Positions 43,909 through 55,320 of a DNA stretch of 64,000 nucleotides are shown piece by piece. Both the position numbers and the translations under genes were made by a program. The notes beneath the pieces are model-generated. The model did not search any database and was not told the origin of the DNA. It saw nothing but the letters and a program-made list of their open reading frames with translations. Positions within the stretch are counted from its first letter, which is position 1. Each line of letters opens with the position of its first letter. Source of the DNA: Herbaspirillum sp. Sphag64 (GTDB taxonomy: Bacteria; Pseudomonadota; Gammaproteobacteria; Burkholderiales; Burkholderiaceae_D); NCBI RefSeq assembly GCF_014192645.1, contig NZ_JACHYE010000014.1:30516-94515 (forward strand), in the 5' to 3' direction.

Positions 43909-45279
43909 TTACTCCAGTGTTGGCTGCACCCCTGCAATATCGACTTCGGCACTGCCTGCCGCTAACCGCAGGGTGATCTTGCTGCGCGGCTGCAAGGCAG
44001 CCGGTGAGCGCATGACTTGTCCCTTGGCATCGGTCACGATGGCATAGCCGCGCTCCAGTGTGCGCTGTGGATTGAGTAACTCCAGCTGTGCCGCCTGTGT
44101 TGCCAGTAACTGCTGACGTCGCTGGCTGTGACGACTGGCGGCCTGGCTCAGGCGCTGCGCGTAAGCAGTGATCTGCAGACGTGCAGACGTAGTATGCGGC
44201 AAGCGATTCTGCAGTCGGGTCTGTAAATGCTGCAATTGATACCGTGCAGTGGCTATAGGCATGCGGGTAGCGTGCTCCAGTCGCCCTTGCAGCGCTTGCA
44301 GCTTGAGGCGCTCGCGGCTGATATAGGCTGCCGGGCTGATCAGGCGACGTGACATCCAGTCCAGATTCTGTGCCTGCTCGGCTAGTTGGCGCTTGAAGGC
44401 GCGCCGGAGATCATTGGCATAACTCTGCAGACTTGCGATCCAGTCAGCGCGTGGCGTGGCTGCAAGTTCAGCGGCGGCGGTTGGTGTCGGCGCGCGCAGG
44501 TCGGCGGCGAAGTCGGCAACGGTGAAGTCGGTTTCGTGGCCGATGCCGGCAATGACAGGCACGCTGCAGTCGGCGATGGCGCGTGCGACGGCTTCGTCAT
44601 TAAAGGACCACAGGTCTTCCATGCTGCCGCCACCACGGCCGACCAGCAAAACATCACATTCAGCGCGGCGCGAGGCGGTCTCGATGGCCTGGGCAATTTT
44701 AGTGGCGGCACCTTCTCCCTGTACCGGTGTGGGGTAAAGAATCACCTGTACGTGTGGTGCCCGGCGGCGTAGCGCCGTCAGAATATCGTGCAGGGCTGCC
44801 GCCTGCGGACTGGTAACGATGCCGATGCAACGCGCAAAGTCCGGAATGGGGCGCTTGCGTTCGGGATCGAACAGGCCTTCCTGTTCCAGCTTTTGCTTGA
44901 GTCGCAGGAAGGCTTCATACAGATTGCCGACACCGGCGCGCCGGATTGCTTCGACGTTGAGCTGATAGTCGCCACGCGGTGCATATAGGGTAACCAGCGT
45001 ACGTACTTCGACCTTGTCACCTTCACGCGGGCTGAAACCGGCATGTTGCGCGCGTCCCTTGAACATGACTGCGCGCACCTGTGCGGCATCGTCTTTGAGC
45101 GTGAAGTACCAGTGACCTGACGCAGCACGGGTAAAATTGGATATTTCGCCTGCCACCCAGACCAGCGGGAAGTTGCGCTCCAGCATCCGTGCGACGGCCT
45201 GATTCAGGGCCGAAACGGCCAGTACCGGTGGGCCGGCAGCGGCGTTGTCAGCGGGGCTGGAGAATTCGTTGAAGCTCAT
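43909..45279 (-). CDS. xseA: Exodeoxyribonuclease VII large subunit
   Basis: 456 residues. It is the catalytic subunit that degrades single-stranded DNA together with XseB, which is not in the window. The N-terminal OB-fold ([36 protein letters not shown], about 38-75) is followed by the catalytic domain ([60 protein letters not shown]) and a coiled, Gln/Arg-rich helical region to the C terminus. It is divergent from the exbB gene with a 281-base gap that holds the two promoters. Confidence 0.96.
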   Translation of the reverse strand: MSFNEFSSPADNAAAGPPVLAVSALNQAVARMLERNFPLVWVAGEISNFTRAASGHWYFTLKDDAAQVRAVMFKGRAQHAGFSPREGDKVEVRTLVTLYAPRGDYQLNVEAIRRAGVGNLYEAFLRLKQKLEQEGLFDPERKRPIPDFARCIGIVTSPQAAALHDILTALRRRAPHVQVILYPTPVQGEGAATKIAQAIETASRRAECDVLLVGRGGGSMEDLWSFNDEAVARAIADCSVPVIAGIGHETDFTVADFAADLRAPTPTAAAELAATPRADWIASLQSYANDLRRAFKRQLAEQAQNLDWMSRRLISPAAYISRERLKLQALQGRLEHATRMPIATARYQLQHLQTRLQNRLPHTTSARLQITAYAQRLSQAASRHSQRRQQLLATQAAQLELLNPQRTLERGYAIVTDAKGQVMRSPAALQPRSKITLRLAAGSAEVDIAGVQPTLE

Positions 45280-45560
45280 TGGTGGCGCTCTGTGTTGTCG
45301 TGGTAGGTGATGGTGCGGTGCAAGCTTTGTGATCAGAATTAAAAAAGTCTTTGAAATCAGTATGTTGATGTCTTGATCAAGGGCTTGTTCACAAAGTTAT
45401 GCACAGAAAATGTGGGTAAAGTGCACAGGATTTTAAATCGCTTTGGCGTGAGCGTGAGTTTCTGCCTTGCCGGGCGCAGCGCAAACCGTTACATTCTGCA
45501 CCGTCGTTGTGGTCCATGAACTGAATCTGTCGTCATTGCAATACCGTAAAGGAGTCTTTC

Positions 45561-46169
45561 TTGTTCGCTATCATTCAAGCCGCTGGCTGGCCGATCTGGC
45601 CGCTGCTGATTGCTTCCATCATTGGCCTCGCCCTGATTATCGAGAGGCTGGTGTATCTGCGGCGTCCGCGCATTTTGCCCGAGAATCTGCTGGCCGAAGT
45701 CGTCCGCGTCTATCAGCAGGGCCGCCTCAACGAAGATGTGATCGACAAGCTGGAACAGAATTCGCCGCTGGGGCAGGTGCTGGCCGCGGGTTTGCGCAAT
45801 CTGGATGCGCCGCGCGAGGTGATGAAGGAAGCGATCGAGGAGTCTGGTCAGGCTGCGGCCCATCGGCTGGAACGCTACCTGACCTCGCTGGGCACGATTG
45901 CGTCGCTGGCTCCTTTGATGGGCCTGTTTGGCACGGTGATCGGAATGATCGAGATTTTTGGTTCGCAGACTGCTGCCGGTACCAATCCGGCGCAATTGGC
46001 GCATGGCATTTCGATTGCGCTCTACAACACTGGATTCGGACTCGCCATTGCGATGCCGGCACTGGTGTTCTATCGTCATTTCCGGGCGCTGGTGGATAGT
46101 TTTGTGGTGGAGCTGGAGCAGCAGGCGATCCGCTTTGTCGATGTCGTGCATGGCACACGCTACGAATAG
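45561..46169 (+). CDS. exbB: MotA/TolQ/ExbB proton channel family protein
   Basis: 202 residues starting at a TTG (MFAIIQAAGWPIWP) seven bases after AAAGGAG; no in-frame ATG occurs until about residue 110, so the TTG is needed. Three membrane helices: about 10-30, 110-135 (LGTIASLAPLMGLFGTVIGMIEIF) and 150-175 (ISIALYNTGFGLAIAMPALVFY). With ExbD it forms the proton-driven motor for TonB-type or related outer-membrane transport. It is followed by exbD after 15 bases, in the conserved exbB-exbD-lpxK order. Confidence 0.93.
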   Translation: MFAIIQAAGWPIWPLLIASIIGLALIIERLVYLRRPRILPENLLAEVVRVYQQGRLNEDVIDKLEQNSPLGQVLAAGLRNLDAPREVMKEAIEESGQAAAHRLERYLTSLGTIASLAPLMGLFGTVIGMIEIFGSQTAAGTNPAQLAHGISIALYNTGFGLAIAMPALVFYRHFRALVDSFVVELEQQAIRFVDVVHGTRYE

Positions 46170-46184
46170 TCCACAGGAATAGTC

Positions 46185-46661
46185 ATGAATTTTCGCAAAG
46201 GGCGCGCGCGTGAGGATCTGGAGATCAACCTGATCCCCTTCATTGATGTGCTGTTGGTGATCGTGATCTTCCTGATGGTGACCACCAGCTACAGTAAATT
46301 CACCGCCTTGCAGATTACCTTGCCAACGGCGGATGCCAACAAGGCGGTCGAGCAGCCGTTCGAGATCAACGTGGCGGTCGATGCACAAGGCCACTATGCG
46401 ATCAACAATCAGCAGGTTGCGGCGCAGGATGCTGCCGGACTGGCACTGGAGATGCAGGCGGCGGTACAGGCGATGAATGTGGCAAGTTCGCAGACCGCAG
46501 CGCAGACTTCCCCGCAGCAAGGCACTGCACGACCGGACCCGGTGGTGATCATTAATGCTGATGCGCTGGCGGCACATCAGACGGTCATCAACGTGCTTGA
46601 GGCGGCGCGCTCGGCCGGCTTTGCCAAGGTGACGTTTGCCGCGCAGAGCAGCAGTAAATAA
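46185..46661 (+). CDS. exbD: Biopolymer transporter ExbD/TolR family
   Basis: 158 residues with one N-terminal membrane helix (INLIPFIDVLLVIVIFLMVT, about 13-32) whose Asp is the proton-carrying residue of the ExbD/TolR motor. The rest is a periplasmic domain with a somewhat long Ala/Gln-rich insertion (MNVASSQTAAQTSPQQG) before VVIINADALAAHQTVINVLEAARSAGF. It is part of the exbB-exbD-lpxK operon. Confidence 0.93.
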   Translation: MNFRKGRAREDLEINLIPFIDVLLVIVIFLMVTTSYSKFTALQITLPTADANKAVEQPFEINVAVDAQGHYAINNQQVAAQDAAGLALEMQAAVQAMNVASSQTAAQTSPQQGTARPDPVVIINADALAAHQTVINVLEAARSAGFAKVTFAAQSSSK

Positions 46662-46700
46662 TGTGCTGACCCGTATTTTTTACCTTCGTTGAGGTTCCCT

Positions 46701-47759
46701 TTGTCTGCCTCCCTGGAATCTGGCCTGATGCGCGCCTGGACGCGCCGTGGCTGGCTGGCTTGTCTGTTGTGGCCGCTGTCGCTGCTGTTCGGTACCGTCG
46801 TCTGGTGGCGCCGTGCCATGTATCGTCGGGGCTGGAAGCAGGCTGAACGTTTGCCGGTGCCGGTAGTGGTGGTTGGCAATGTCTTTGTTGGCGGGACCGG
46901 CAAGACACCATTGACGATCTGGCTGGTGGAGGTGTTGCGCCGTGCCGGTTATACGCCGGGTGTAATTTCCCGTGGTTATGGTGCCGCCGCGCAGGGCACA
47001 CTGACCGTGACGCCCGCTTCGCAGGCCCGCGAGGTTGGTGACGAACCTTTGCTCATTGCCGAGCGCAGCGCCTGTCCGGTGGTGGTTGGTCGCAGTCGGG
47101 TGGCAGCTGGACGGGCCTTGCTGACACAGTATCCCGAAGTCGATGTGATCATTTCTGATGATGGATTGCAACATTATGCGCTGGCGCGTGATGTGGAAAT
47201 TATCCTCTCCGACCGACGCGGGCAGGGCAATGGCTGGTTGCTGCCAGCTGGACCCTTGCGAGAATCCGCGCGCCGACGTGGTGATTTTGCAGTCTGCAAT
47301 CTGGGGAGTGCAGCAGACACGACAGAGGGCGTGCCGATATTGCCGCCCGATACGTTGCCTAATACGTTGCCCATGTGGCTGCAAGCGGGTGAGGCTGAGC
47401 AACTGAAGGATCGTTCGCGGCGTGTGCCGCTGGCGGAGTTGGCTGTAACGTCTTTTGATGGGCCATTGCTGGCGGCTGCCGGAATTGGTAATCCCGGGCG
47501 TTTTTTCGCGACGCTGACAGCGTCCGGATTGCAGTTTGAAACCCTGGCCTTGCCGGATCATTACGATTTTGCCGTTAATCCATTTGCGGCTGTATCAGCC
47601 GGACTGATCCTGATTACGGAAAAGGATGCAGTAAAATGCAGGGCAATAGAGGCCCTCAAAAACGATTCCCGATTGTGGGTCGTGCCTGTGACAGCGCGCA
47701 TCGATGGCGCGCTGGCTGATCAATTAGTGGAGAAACTGCGTGAACGCCCGATTGCTTGA
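46701..47759 (+). CDS. lpxK: Tetraacyldisaccharide 4'-kinase
   Basis: 352 residues if started at the TTG at 46701 ([17 protein letters not shown]), seven bases after GAGG; an ATG at 46728 is the alternative. It phosphorylates lipid A disaccharide at the 4' position on the inner face of the inner membrane. An N-terminal hydrophobic helix precedes the P-loop [15 protein letters not shown] (about 62-76), SRGYGAAA, the catalytic Asp pair in [21 protein letters not shown], and ITEKDAVKC. Its 3' end overlaps the next gene by 20 bases. Confidence 0.95.
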   Translation: MSASLESGLMRAWTRRGWLACLLWPLSLLFGTVVWWRRAMYRRGWKQAERLPVPVVVVGNVFVGGTGKTPLTIWLVEVLRRAGYTPGVISRGYGAAAQGTLTVTPASQAREVGDEPLLIAERSACPVVVGRSRVAAGRALLTQYPEVDVIISDDGLQHYALARDVEIILSDRRGQGNGWLLPAGPLRESARRRGDFAVCNLGSAADTTEGVPILPPDTLPNTLPMWLQAGEAEQLKDRSRRVPLAELAVTSFDGPLLAAAGIGNPGRFFATLTASGLQFETLALPDHYDFAVNPFAAVSAGLILITEKDAVKCRAIEALKNDSRLWVVPVTARIDGALADQLVEKLRERPIA

Positions 47760-47934
47760 TATCCTCGTCTGCCCGATCTGCAAAGGTCCCCTGGAGCATG
47801 ACAAGAAGAACCTGGAACTGATTTGCCATGGCGACAAGCTGGCCTATCCGATTCGCGATGGTATTCCCATTATGTGGGCTGATGAAGCACGCGAGTTGGG
47901 TGTTGTCACCGCGGGCAGTGAACCAGCGGTTTGA
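47740..47934 (+). CDS. Trm112/YcaR family small protein
   Basis: 64 residues starting at a GTG inside the lpxK end. The compact sequence [16 protein letters not shown] and [20 protein letters not shown] is typical of the YcaR/Trm112 (UPF0434) family, small folds with a zinc-ribbon-like CPICKG that lacks the second Cys pair. The role in bacteria is not settled; it is nearly always located between lpxK and kdsB as here. Confidence 0.9.
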   Translation: MNARLLDILVCPICKGPLEHDKKNLELICHGDKLAYPIRDGIPIMWADEARELGVVTAGSEPAV

Positions 47935-48007
47935 TACGCTGTCTGTCTGGTCGGTCTGACAAGATGACCGCCTTCTGAACTCTGCAACTGATTTCAATTT
48001 GCCTGCC

Positions 48008-48811
48008 ATGTCATTTACCGTCATTATTCCCGCCCGTCTGGCGTCGACCCGTCTGCCCAACAAGCCGCTGGCTGATCTCGGCGGCAAGCCGATGATCGTG
48101 CGCGTAGCCGAGCGGGCCGCGCTATCCGGCGCTCGCCGCATTGTGGTGGCAACCGATCACCGTGACATCTTTGCTGCCTGCGAGCAGCACGGCATTGATG
48201 TTGCCATGACGCGTGCTGATCATCCATCTGGCACCGACCGTATCGCTGAGGTGGCAGCAGCCATGGATCTGGCCGACGATGCCGTGGTGGTCAATGTGCA
48301 GGGTGATGAGCCGCTGATTGATCCGGGCCTGATCGCTGCTACGGCAGCGCATGTCCGGGCGGATGCGCCAATGGCGACGGCGGCGCATGCGATTGAGCAG
48401 TTGCCGGAGATGTTCAATCCGAATGTGGTCAAGGTGGTGTTGAGCAAGGATGGTCGTGCGCTGTATTTCTCGCGCGCGGCAATTCCCTGGCATCGGGACG
48501 GTTTTGCACAATCCCGTGAGCAGCTGTCCGAATCGCATCGGCATGAATTCGCGCCGTTGAGGCACATTGGCTTATACGCCTATACCAACAAGTTCTTGCA
48601 GATCTATCCGACGCTGACGGCTTCGCCGCTGGAACGGATTGAGGCGCTGGAGCAGTTGCGCGTGCTCTGGCATGGTTATTCGATTGCAGTCCATGTCACT
48701 TCGTTGCTGCCGGAGGCGGGGGTCGATACGCCCGAAGATCTCGAACGCGTTCGCAAACAATATCAGGCGCCACCGGACAGTGCGCTGGTGGCCGCGATTT
48801 CGGCGCTGTAA
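48008..48811 (+). CDS. kdsB: 3-deoxy-manno-octulosonate cytidylyltransferase
   Basis: 267 residues from the ATG at 48008 ([17 protein letters not shown]). It makes CMP-KDO from CTP and KDO for lipopolysaccharide core synthesis. Nucleotide-binding N terminus with [38 protein letters not shown] and NVQGDEPLI with the metal Asp; the later [12 protein letters not shown] and [13 protein letters not shown] are typical. It completes the envelope part of the operon with lpxK. Confidence 0.97.
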   Translation: MSFTVIIPARLASTRLPNKPLADLGGKPMIVRVAERAALSGARRIVVATDHRDIFAACEQHGIDVAMTRADHPSGTDRIAEVAAAMDLADDAVVVNVQGDEPLIDPGLIAATAAHVRADAPMATAAHAIEQLPEMFNPNVVKVVLSKDGRALYFSRAAIPWHRDGFAQSREQLSESHRHEFAPLRHIGLYAYTNKFLQIYPTLTASPLERIEALEQLRVLWHGYSIAVHVTSLLPEAGVDTPEDLERVRKQYQAPPDSALVAAISAL

Positions 48812-49016
48812 ATCGGCACTTGTAAGCTTCGGGTCAAACTTTGTTCCCATAATCATCCCTGACAGGCTGCCTAAAAAATAGGCGTTTGTCATGATTCGGT
48901 AAGATTTTGTGGTAAGTTTCGTCAAGAGCAAGGTAATGATACAAGCGGCGTCAACCGAGACAAGCGCCTTCGATGGCATGAGTTTGTGCAGTTTGAGTCG
49001 ATTGCCATCGCAATAA

Positions 49017-49700
<684 letters not shown>

Positions 49701-49704
49701 AATG

Positions 49705-49732
49705 AAGCGGACCATGTGTCCGCTTTTTTTTT
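49705..49732 (+). terminator. Intrinsic terminator of adk
   Basis: AGCGGAC (49706-49712) pairs with GTCCGCT (49718-49724) around a 5-base loop, followed by a run of nine T. It starts five bases after the adk stop codon. The following 240 bases up to hppA hold no gene. Confidence 0.92.
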
Positions 49733-49979
49733 GCGTGCAATTTGTTGGCTGGTGCTGTCGTGGAAGATGATCGCGTAAAGGGTGGGGCTCAATAGAACAG
49801 GCAGTCGCAGTCTCTGAACCGCATCCGTGTGGTAGGGAATTGAGGGTGTTCGCAGTTGTGATGCTGTTTGCCCGGCTTGCCTTGGACAGGCTTTGCCTGG
49901 GTTTGTTGTGATGCTTTGCGTTGAACTGAAATCCTGATGCGTCTTCTGGATGCATCTTCTTCAATAATAAGGAGAAGAC

Positions 49980-52112
49980 ATGATGGCAACAGCCCTGTGG
50001 TTTGCCGTGGCCTGCGGTATTGTCGCAGTGATCTATGGACTCATTTCACGAAGCTGGATTCTCAGGCAGGACCCCGGCAATGCGCGCATGCAAGAAATCG
50101 CAGGTGCCATTGAACAGGGTGCTGCGGCCTATCTGGCGCGTCAATATCGCACCATTGCCGTCGTCGGTGTGGTGCTGTTCATTCTGATTGCATTGATTCC
50201 TGGGCTGGGATGGATCACAGCGCTAGGTTTTCTGATCGGTGCCGTACTCTCCGGGGCCTGTGGTTTTATCGGTATGAATGTCTCAGTGCGCGCCAATGTG
50301 CGCACCGCACAGGCTGCCAGTCGGGGCATGAATGAAGCCCTCAATGTGGCATTTCGTGGCGGTGCGATTACCGGCATGCTGGTGGTCGGACTGGGCCTGT
50401 TGGGCGTGTCGCTGTTCTTCTGGTGGTTATTTGTGCAAGGGCAGGGTAGCGCCGTGTCGTTGCATGATGCGATCCGACCGTTGATCGGTCTCGCATTCGG
50501 CGCATCGCTGATTTCCATCTTTGCCCGTCTGGGTGGCGGTATCTTCACCAAGGGTGCCGATGTGGGCGCGGATCTGGTCGGCAAGGTGGAGGCGGGTATT
50601 CCCGAGGATGACCCCCGCAATCCTGCGGTGATTGCCGACAATGTCGGTGACAACGTGGGCGATTGTGCCGGTATGGCTGCCGATCTCTTTGAGACTTATG
50701 TGGTCACGCTGGTCGCCACCATGTTGCTCGGCAGTCTGTTGATGCAGCATGCCGATGTACTCGCCGTGCTGTATCCACTGGCGCTGGGCGGTGTATCGAT
50801 TCTGGCCTCGATTATCGGTTGCGGCATGGTCAAGGTAGTGCCTGGCAAGAAGATCATGTCAGCCTTATATACCGGACTGTGGTGGGCGGCTGGACTAAGT
50901 CTGATTGGCTTTGCCGTCGTTACCTGGATCATGTTCCCGGCTGAGTTGCGTATCTCCATGCTGGGTTCGGCGTTGATTGGTATTGTGCTTACCGGCCTGA
51001 TGGTGGTGATCACGGAATACTACACGGGCACCGACTTTGCCCCTGTGCGCCACATTGCCGAAGCATCCACGACTGGTCACGGTACCAATATCATCGCCGG
51101 TCTGGGTGTGTCGATGAAGTCAACTGCTTTCCCGGTCTTGTCAGTGTGTGCAGCGATTCTTGCGGCATACTGGCTGGCAGGGCTGTATGGCGTGGCGATT
51201 GCAGCAACGTCAATGTTGTCGATGGCGGGCATTATTGTCGCCCTCGATGCCTATGGGCCGATTACCGATAACGCTGGCGGGATTGCCGAAATGGCCGGGA
51301 TGCCAGAGTCAGTGCGTGCCATTACCGACCCGCTGGATGCGGTCGGCAATACGACCAAGGCGGTCACCAAAGGCTACGCAATCGGCTCAGCGGGATTGGC
51401 AGCGCTGGTGCTTTTCGCCGATTACACACATGCGCTCGACGCCGTCGGCAAGCACAGCGTGTTCGATCTATCTGATCCGATGGTGATTGTCGGTTTATTC
51501 ATCGGCGGCCTGATTCCTTACCTGTTCGGTGCGATGGCCATGGAGGCCGTTGGTCGGGCTGCAGGTGCCGTGGTGATCGAAGTGCGGCGCCAGTTCAGAG
51601 ACATCAAAGGCATCATGGATGGCAGTGGCAAGCCGGAGTATGACAAAGCGGTGGATATGCTGACTTCGTCGGCTATCAAGGAAATGATCCTGCCTTCGTT
51701 GTTGCCGGTGATTGTGCCGATTCTGGTTGGCTTATTGCTGGGCGCGGCAGCGTTGGGTGGTTTGCTGATGGGAACCATCGTCACAGGTTTGTTTGTCGCC
51801 ATTTCCATGACCACCGGCGGTGGTGCCTGGGATAACGCCAAGAAATATATCGAAGAAGGCCATTTTGGAGGCAAGGGATCGGATGCCCATAAGGCCGCCG
51901 TCACGGGTGATACGGTCGGTGATCCCTACAAGGACACGGCTGGTCCTGCGGTTAATCCACTGATCAAGATCATCAATATCGTGGCGCTGTTGCTGGTGCC
52001 TTTATTGCCGATGACACCCATGGTGGGTGCCAAGCTGGAGCGTCCGGAGTCGCTGGCCAGTGTGGTGCCACCGCTGGCGGCTGTTACTGTGAGCGTTACC
52101 GTGGGAAAATAA
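49980..52112 (+). CDS. hppA: K+-insensitive proton-pumping inorganic pyrophosphatase
   Basis: 710 residues with about sixteen membrane helices. It hydrolyses pyrophosphate and pumps protons across the inner membrane. The catalytic loop [20 protein letters not shown] and [20 protein letters not shown] are intact. Residue 460 is Lys in [17 protein letters not shown], the mark of the potassium-independent proton pumps (Ala in K+-dependent ones). AAGGAGAAGAC precedes the ATG pair. It is a single-gene unit. Confidence 0.96.
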   Translation: MMATALWFAVACGIVAVIYGLISRSWILRQDPGNARMQEIAGAIEQGAAAYLARQYRTIAVVGVVLFILIALIPGLGWITALGFLIGAVLSGACGFIGMNVSVRANVRTAQAASRGMNEALNVAFRGGAITGMLVVGLGLLGVSLFFWWLFVQGQGSAVSLHDAIRPLIGLAFGASLISIFARLGGGIFTKGADVGADLVGKVEAGIPEDDPRNPAVIADNVGDNVGDCAGMAADLFETYVVTLVATMLLGSLLMQHADVLAVLYPLALGGVSILASIIGCGMVKVVPGKKIMSALYTGLWWAAGLSLIGFAVVTWIMFPAELRISMLGSALIGIVLTGLMVVITEYYTGTDFAPVRHIAEASTTGHGTNIIAGLGVSMKSTAFPVLSVCAAILAAYWLAGLYGVAIAATSMLSMAGIIVALDAYGPITDNAGGIAEMAGMPESVRAITDPLDAVGNTTKAVTKGYAIGSAGLAALVLFADYTHALDAVGKHSVFDLSDPMVIVGLFIGGLIPYLFGAMAMEAVGRAAGAVVIEVRRQFRDIKGIMDGSGKPEYDKAVDMLTSSAIKEMILPSLLPVIVPILVGLLLGAAALGGLLMGTIVTGLFVAISMTTGGGAWDNAKKYIEEGHFGGKGSDAHKAAVTGDTVGDPYKDTAGPAVNPLIKIINIVALLLVPLLPMTPMVGAKLERPESLASVVPPLAAVTVSVTVGK

Positions 52113-52144
52113 GGTCGACTCTCTCACAAGGAGGGTAAGCGCAG

Positions 52145-52169
52145 ACCGATGGCGTACGTCGCCATCGGT
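52145..52169. other. Hairpin between hppA and the SDR gene
   Basis: ACCGATGGCG (52145-52154) and CGCCATCGGT (52160-52169) form a perfect 10-base stem with a 5-base loop. No T run follows, so it is either a factor-dependent stop, an mRNA 3' end stabiliser or an operator. Confidence 0.5.
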
Positions 52170-52216
52170 TGCACATTTCAACGATAACGAGACAGTGTGT
52201 AAAGGAGACCGTATTC

Positions 52217-52975
52217 ATGCAGATTGCCGGACAGGTATTTGTGGTGACAGGAGCCGCATCGGGTTTGGGCGCAGCCAGCGCACGCATGTTGGCGCAGCAC
52301 GGGGGCAAGGTCGTATTGGCTGACCTGCAGGAGCTTTCGGGGCAGCAGCTAGCGGCAGAATTGGGTGGTGAGTATGTGCGCTGCGATGTGACGTCGGAGC
52401 AGGATGCACAGGCCGTGTTTGACGCCGCACAGCGGCTCGGCGGTGTGCGCGGGCTGATTAACTGTGCCGGGATTGCGCCGGCAGCCAAGGTGGTGGGCAA
52501 AGAAGGGCCACATAGTTTGGCGTTGTTTCAGAAAACCATCAACATCAATCTGATTGGCAGCTTTAACATGGCCCGCCTGGCTGCGCATGCAATGAGTTTG
52601 TTGCCACCGCTGGAGCAGGGGGAGCGTGGTGTCATCATCAATACTGCCTCGGTTGCGGCTTATGATGGGCAGATTGGTCAGGCTGCTTATGCGGCCTCGA
52701 AGGCTGCCATCGTCGGTCTGACCTTGCCGATGGCACGCGACCTGTCGCGTAATGGTATCCGCGTGGTGACGATTGCTCCCGGTATTTTCGAGACGCCAAT
52801 GCTCGCTGCCATGCCACAGGAAGTGCAGGATGCGCTCGGCAGTTCAGTGCCGTTTCCGCCGCGTCTTGGCAAGGCCACGGAATATGCGCATCTGGCAAAA
52901 ACCATCATTGAAAATCTGATGCTCAATGGCGAAACAATTCGCCTTGATGGTGCGATTCGTATGGCGCCTAAATAG
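52217..52975 (+). CDS. Short-chain dehydrogenase/reductase, 3-hydroxyacyl-CoA dehydrogenase type II-like
   Basis: 252 residues from the ATG at 52217 ([16 protein letters not shown]), after AAAGGAGACC. The NAD site TGAASGLG, the [15 protein letters not shown] strand and the catalytic YAASK (about residue 155, with the Ser of INTASVAAY before it) are present. The long [15 protein letters not shown] and the [16 protein letters not shown] loop match the HSD17B10/HADH2 group, which oxidises short branched 3-hydroxyacyl-CoAs such as 2-methyl-3-hydroxybutyryl-CoA. The substrate is inferred. Confidence 0.88.
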   Translation: MQIAGQVFVVTGAASGLGAASARMLAQHGGKVVLADLQELSGQQLAAELGGEYVRCDVTSEQDAQAVFDAAQRLGGVRGLINCAGIAPAAKVVGKEGPHSLALFQKTININLIGSFNMARLAAHAMSLLPPLEQGERGVIINTASVAAYDGQIGQAAYAASKAAIVGLTLPMARDLSRNGIRVVTIAPGIFETPMLAAMPQEVQDALGSSVPFPPRLGKATEYAHLAKTIIENLMLNGETIRLDGAIRMAPK

Positions 52976-53073
52976 CCGATTTTTGTCGTTTTCATGGCAG
53001 GGATTTTCGGTGGCATTGAAATTATTTCGAAGTTTTGATGCTATCGAATCCTGGTGACTGCTAAGCTGTTGGC

Positions 53074-54258
53074 ATGGAGACAATGGACAAAAAAACAGGA
53101 TTGATTCTGACTGGCGGTGGCGCGCGCGCGGCCTATCAGGTTGGTGTGCTCAATGCCCTGTCGCTGATCTTGCTGGAAGCAGGCTGGCCGGCGCATTGCA
53201 ATCCCTTTCAGATTATCTGTGGTACCTCGGCTGGTGCTATCAATGCGACGGCGCTAGCCTGTCGTGCCGATGATTTTGGCGAAGGCGTGCGCGAGCTGAT
53301 GGGAGTCTGGTCGCATTTCAAGGCAGATCAGGTTTATCGTGCTGATTCGCTGGGTGTGATTCGTTCAGGCGCGCGCTGGTTATCGTTGTTTTCTTTCGGA
53401 TGGTTGCTGCGCAAATGGCACGCCAATCCACCCAATTCCCTGCTCGACAATACGCCCCTGGTCACCATGCTGCATCGCTTGCTGGATTTGCCCCGGCTTG
53501 ACGATGCGCTGGCCAATGGCACTTTGCATGCACTGGCGGTGACGGCATCGTCCTACTCCGGTGGGCAGCATTTAACCTTTTATCAATCCAGCCAGAAGGT
53601 CGAGCCGTGGCAACGGACCCAGCGTGCTGCTGTGCGGGATCAGATTGGCGTGGAGCATCTACTGGCGTCATCGGCGATTCCCTTCATCTTTCCTGCGATA
53701 CCGATTTTCTATGAAGGTCGTCGCGAATATTTCGGCGATGGTTCGATGCGTCAGGTTGCGCCAATTTCGCCGGCGATCCACCTCGGCGCGAGCAAGATTC
53801 TGGTGATTGGATCCGGCCGCATTGGTGATCGTGCCGGGCCAGCAAACGCGCAGACGCAGTATCCCAGTCTGGCGCAGGTGGCAGGGCATGCTTTGTCCAG
53901 CATCTTTCTGGATGGCTTGTCTGCAGATATCGAACGCGTCAACCGTATCAATCAGACATTGTCTATCCTGACCACTGAGCAGCGCGAAAAGATGAGCTTG
54001 CGTCCGGTCGATGTATTGGTGGTTACGCCTTCAGAACGGATTGACGAGATCGCCAGCCGGCATGTCAACAGTTTGCCGAGGCCAGTGCGCGTGATGCTTG
54101 GCGGCATCGGGGCGACCGAGGCACGTGGCGCGGCGCTGGCTTCCTATCTGTTGTTTGAGGCAAGTTTTACCAATGAGCTGATCGCACTGGGGCAGCGCGA
54201 TACCGAAGCCATGCGCGACGAGGTGCTGGCGTTTTTTGGACAATATCAGCCGCTCTGA
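53074..54258 (+). CDS. Patatin-like phospholipase
   Basis: 394 residues. The oxyanion motif GGGARAAYQVGVL, the nucleophile elbow GTSAGAINA (Ser near residue 52) and the catalytic Asp in YFGDGSMRQ (about 228) define the patatin fold with its Ser-Asp dyad. It should hydrolyse acyl esters of lipids. No signal peptide is seen, so a cytoplasmic or membrane-surface location is likely. A second ATG at 53083, closer to GGAGA, is an alternative start. It is transcribed alone, after the SDR gene. Confidence 0.9.
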   Translation: METMDKKTGLILTGGGARAAYQVGVLNALSLILLEAGWPAHCNPFQIICGTSAGAINATALACRADDFGEGVRELMGVWSHFKADQVYRADSLGVIRSGARWLSLFSFGWLLRKWHANPPNSLLDNTPLVTMLHRLLDLPRLDDALANGTLHALAVTASSYSGGQHLTFYQSSQKVEPWQRTQRAAVRDQIGVEHLLASSAIPFIFPAIPIFYEGRREYFGDGSMRQVAPISPAIHLGASKILVIGSGRIGDRAGPANAQTQYPSLAQVAGHALSSIFLDGLSADIERVNRINQTLSILTTEQREKMSLRPVDVLVVTPSERIDEIASRHVNSLPRPVRVMLGGIGATEARGAALASYLLFEASFTNELIALGQRDTEAMRDEVLAFFGQYQPL

Positions 54259-54378
54259 TGGTCGTTTTGAGATGCTTTGGCTGCAGATTCGAGTTGCCTC
54301 GTTTGCGGCAAAACGTTACTCTACGCAATGGTATTGCGAAAAATTAATAGATGTGCAACATAAATTGCGAGCCTGCTC

Positions 54379-54762
54379 TTGAATAATTTTTCGAAACGGT
54401 GCTGGTTATTTTTCGTAGCACTGCTCTTTTCCTGTTCGGCATTGGCAAAAGAGGCCCCTTCAAGTGGGAGCCCCATTGCCGATGTCGCGATCAGCACCCT
54501 GCCGCCTGAAGTGGCGCAGACGCTGAAGCTGATCAAGCAGGGAGGGCCCTATCTGTATGCGAAGGACGGCATTGTTTTTGGCAACTACGAAGGGGTTTTG
54601 CCCGGGAGAAAGCGTGGGTATTATCACGAATTCACCGTCATCACCCCGCATGCCCGTAATCGTGGAGCCCGGCGCATCATCGCTGGTGGCAATCCGCAAA
54701 CGTCGGGGGAATATTTTTACACCGGGGACCACTACCGCACATTCCAGCGTATCCGAGAGTAG
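54379..54762 (+). CDS. Secreted guanyl-specific ribonuclease (RNase Sa/barnase superfamily)
   Basis: 127 residues starting at TTG; no ATG is in frame. A signal peptide (LFFVALLFSCSALAKEA, cleavage likely after ALA at 23) is followed by a domain closely matching RNase Sa: LPPEVAQTLKLIKQGGPYLY, YYHEFTVITP, RGARRII and YTGDHYRTF. Spacing from Glu84 to Arg95 (11), Arg99 (15) and a late His118 mirrors the catalytic set Glu54, Arg65, Arg69 and His85 of RNase Sa with a three-residue insertion. It cleaves RNA after G and probably acts outside the cell or against competitors. The next gene is a barstar-like inhibitor. Confidence 0.85.
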   Translation: MNNFSKRCWLFFVALLFSCSALAKEAPSSGSPIADVAISTLPPEVAQTLKLIKQGGPYLYAKDGIVFGNYEGVLPGRKRGYYHEFTVITPHARNRGARRIIAGGNPQTSGEYFYTGDHYRTFQRIRE

Positions 54763-54846
54763 CCAGCCCGGAGGAATCAGGCGGCAGGGGCTTAGTTTTT
54801 GCAGTCAGGCTTGCTTGCAACATTCATTGCAAAATTTGAGGGAGAA

Positions 54847-55245
54847 ATGAGTTTATTTAAAACGGTGCCGCCAAATGTTGTGCAGTCTATCCGCGCGTTC
54901 CGCGTGACCGACTTGCAGGAAGAGGCTGCGCGTCTTGGTCAGCACTTTCTGTACGCGTATTGTGCCGATGCCATGACCAAGCAGCAGGTTTTGGCGCTCG
55001 TTGCCAGTGCGTTTCATTTCCCCCGTCACTTTGGCAAGAATTTCGATGCGCTCGGTGATTGTCTGACTGACCTGACGCACAAGTCAGGACCACAGCCTGG
55101 TTTTATTGTTGTACTAGAGCAATTGCCCAACACGCAAAAATTCGACAAGGAAGCACGGGAAACTTTGCTGGACGTATTCCGTGATGCCGCCGATTTTTGG
55201 GCTGATAAAAAGGTCTCCTTCCGCGTCTTTTATTCGTTCCAGTAG
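54847..55245 (+). CDS. Barstar-family ribonuclease inhibitor
   Basis: 132 residues from the ATG at 54847 (MSLFKTVPPN), preceded by GAGGGAGAA; an upstream TTG frame is less likely. The barstar signature FPRHFGKNFDALGDCLTDL (about 58-76) is present, with Asp67 and Asp71 in the place of the barnase-contacting acids. The protein has no signal peptide, so it would neutralise the nuclease inside the cell. It is 84 bases downstream of the RNase gene, giving a classical toxin-immunity pair. Confidence 0.92.
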   Translation: MSLFKTVPPNVVQSIRAFRVTDLQEEAARLGQHFLYAYCADAMTKQQVLALVASAFHFPRHFGKNFDALGDCLTDLTHKSGPQPGFIVVLEQLPNTQKFDKEARETLLDVFRDAADFWADKKVSFRVFYSFQ

Positions 55246-55320
55246 TTTTTCGGCTGCCATCGCGCTACTTGCTCGTGATTTTTGGCGATCGGTCAGCACG
55301 CAGCGGTTACAATGCGCAGC

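Noticed and set aside
45397..45405. TTATGCACA, one mismatch from a DnaA box, upstream of exbB
   Set aside because: A single imperfect copy without clustered boxes or AT-rich unwinding region does not support an origin.
45489..46577. A 362-residue minus-strand frame opposite exbB and exbD
   Set aside because: Antisense to two recognised membrane proteins; its composition is that of reverse-strand hydrophobic codons.
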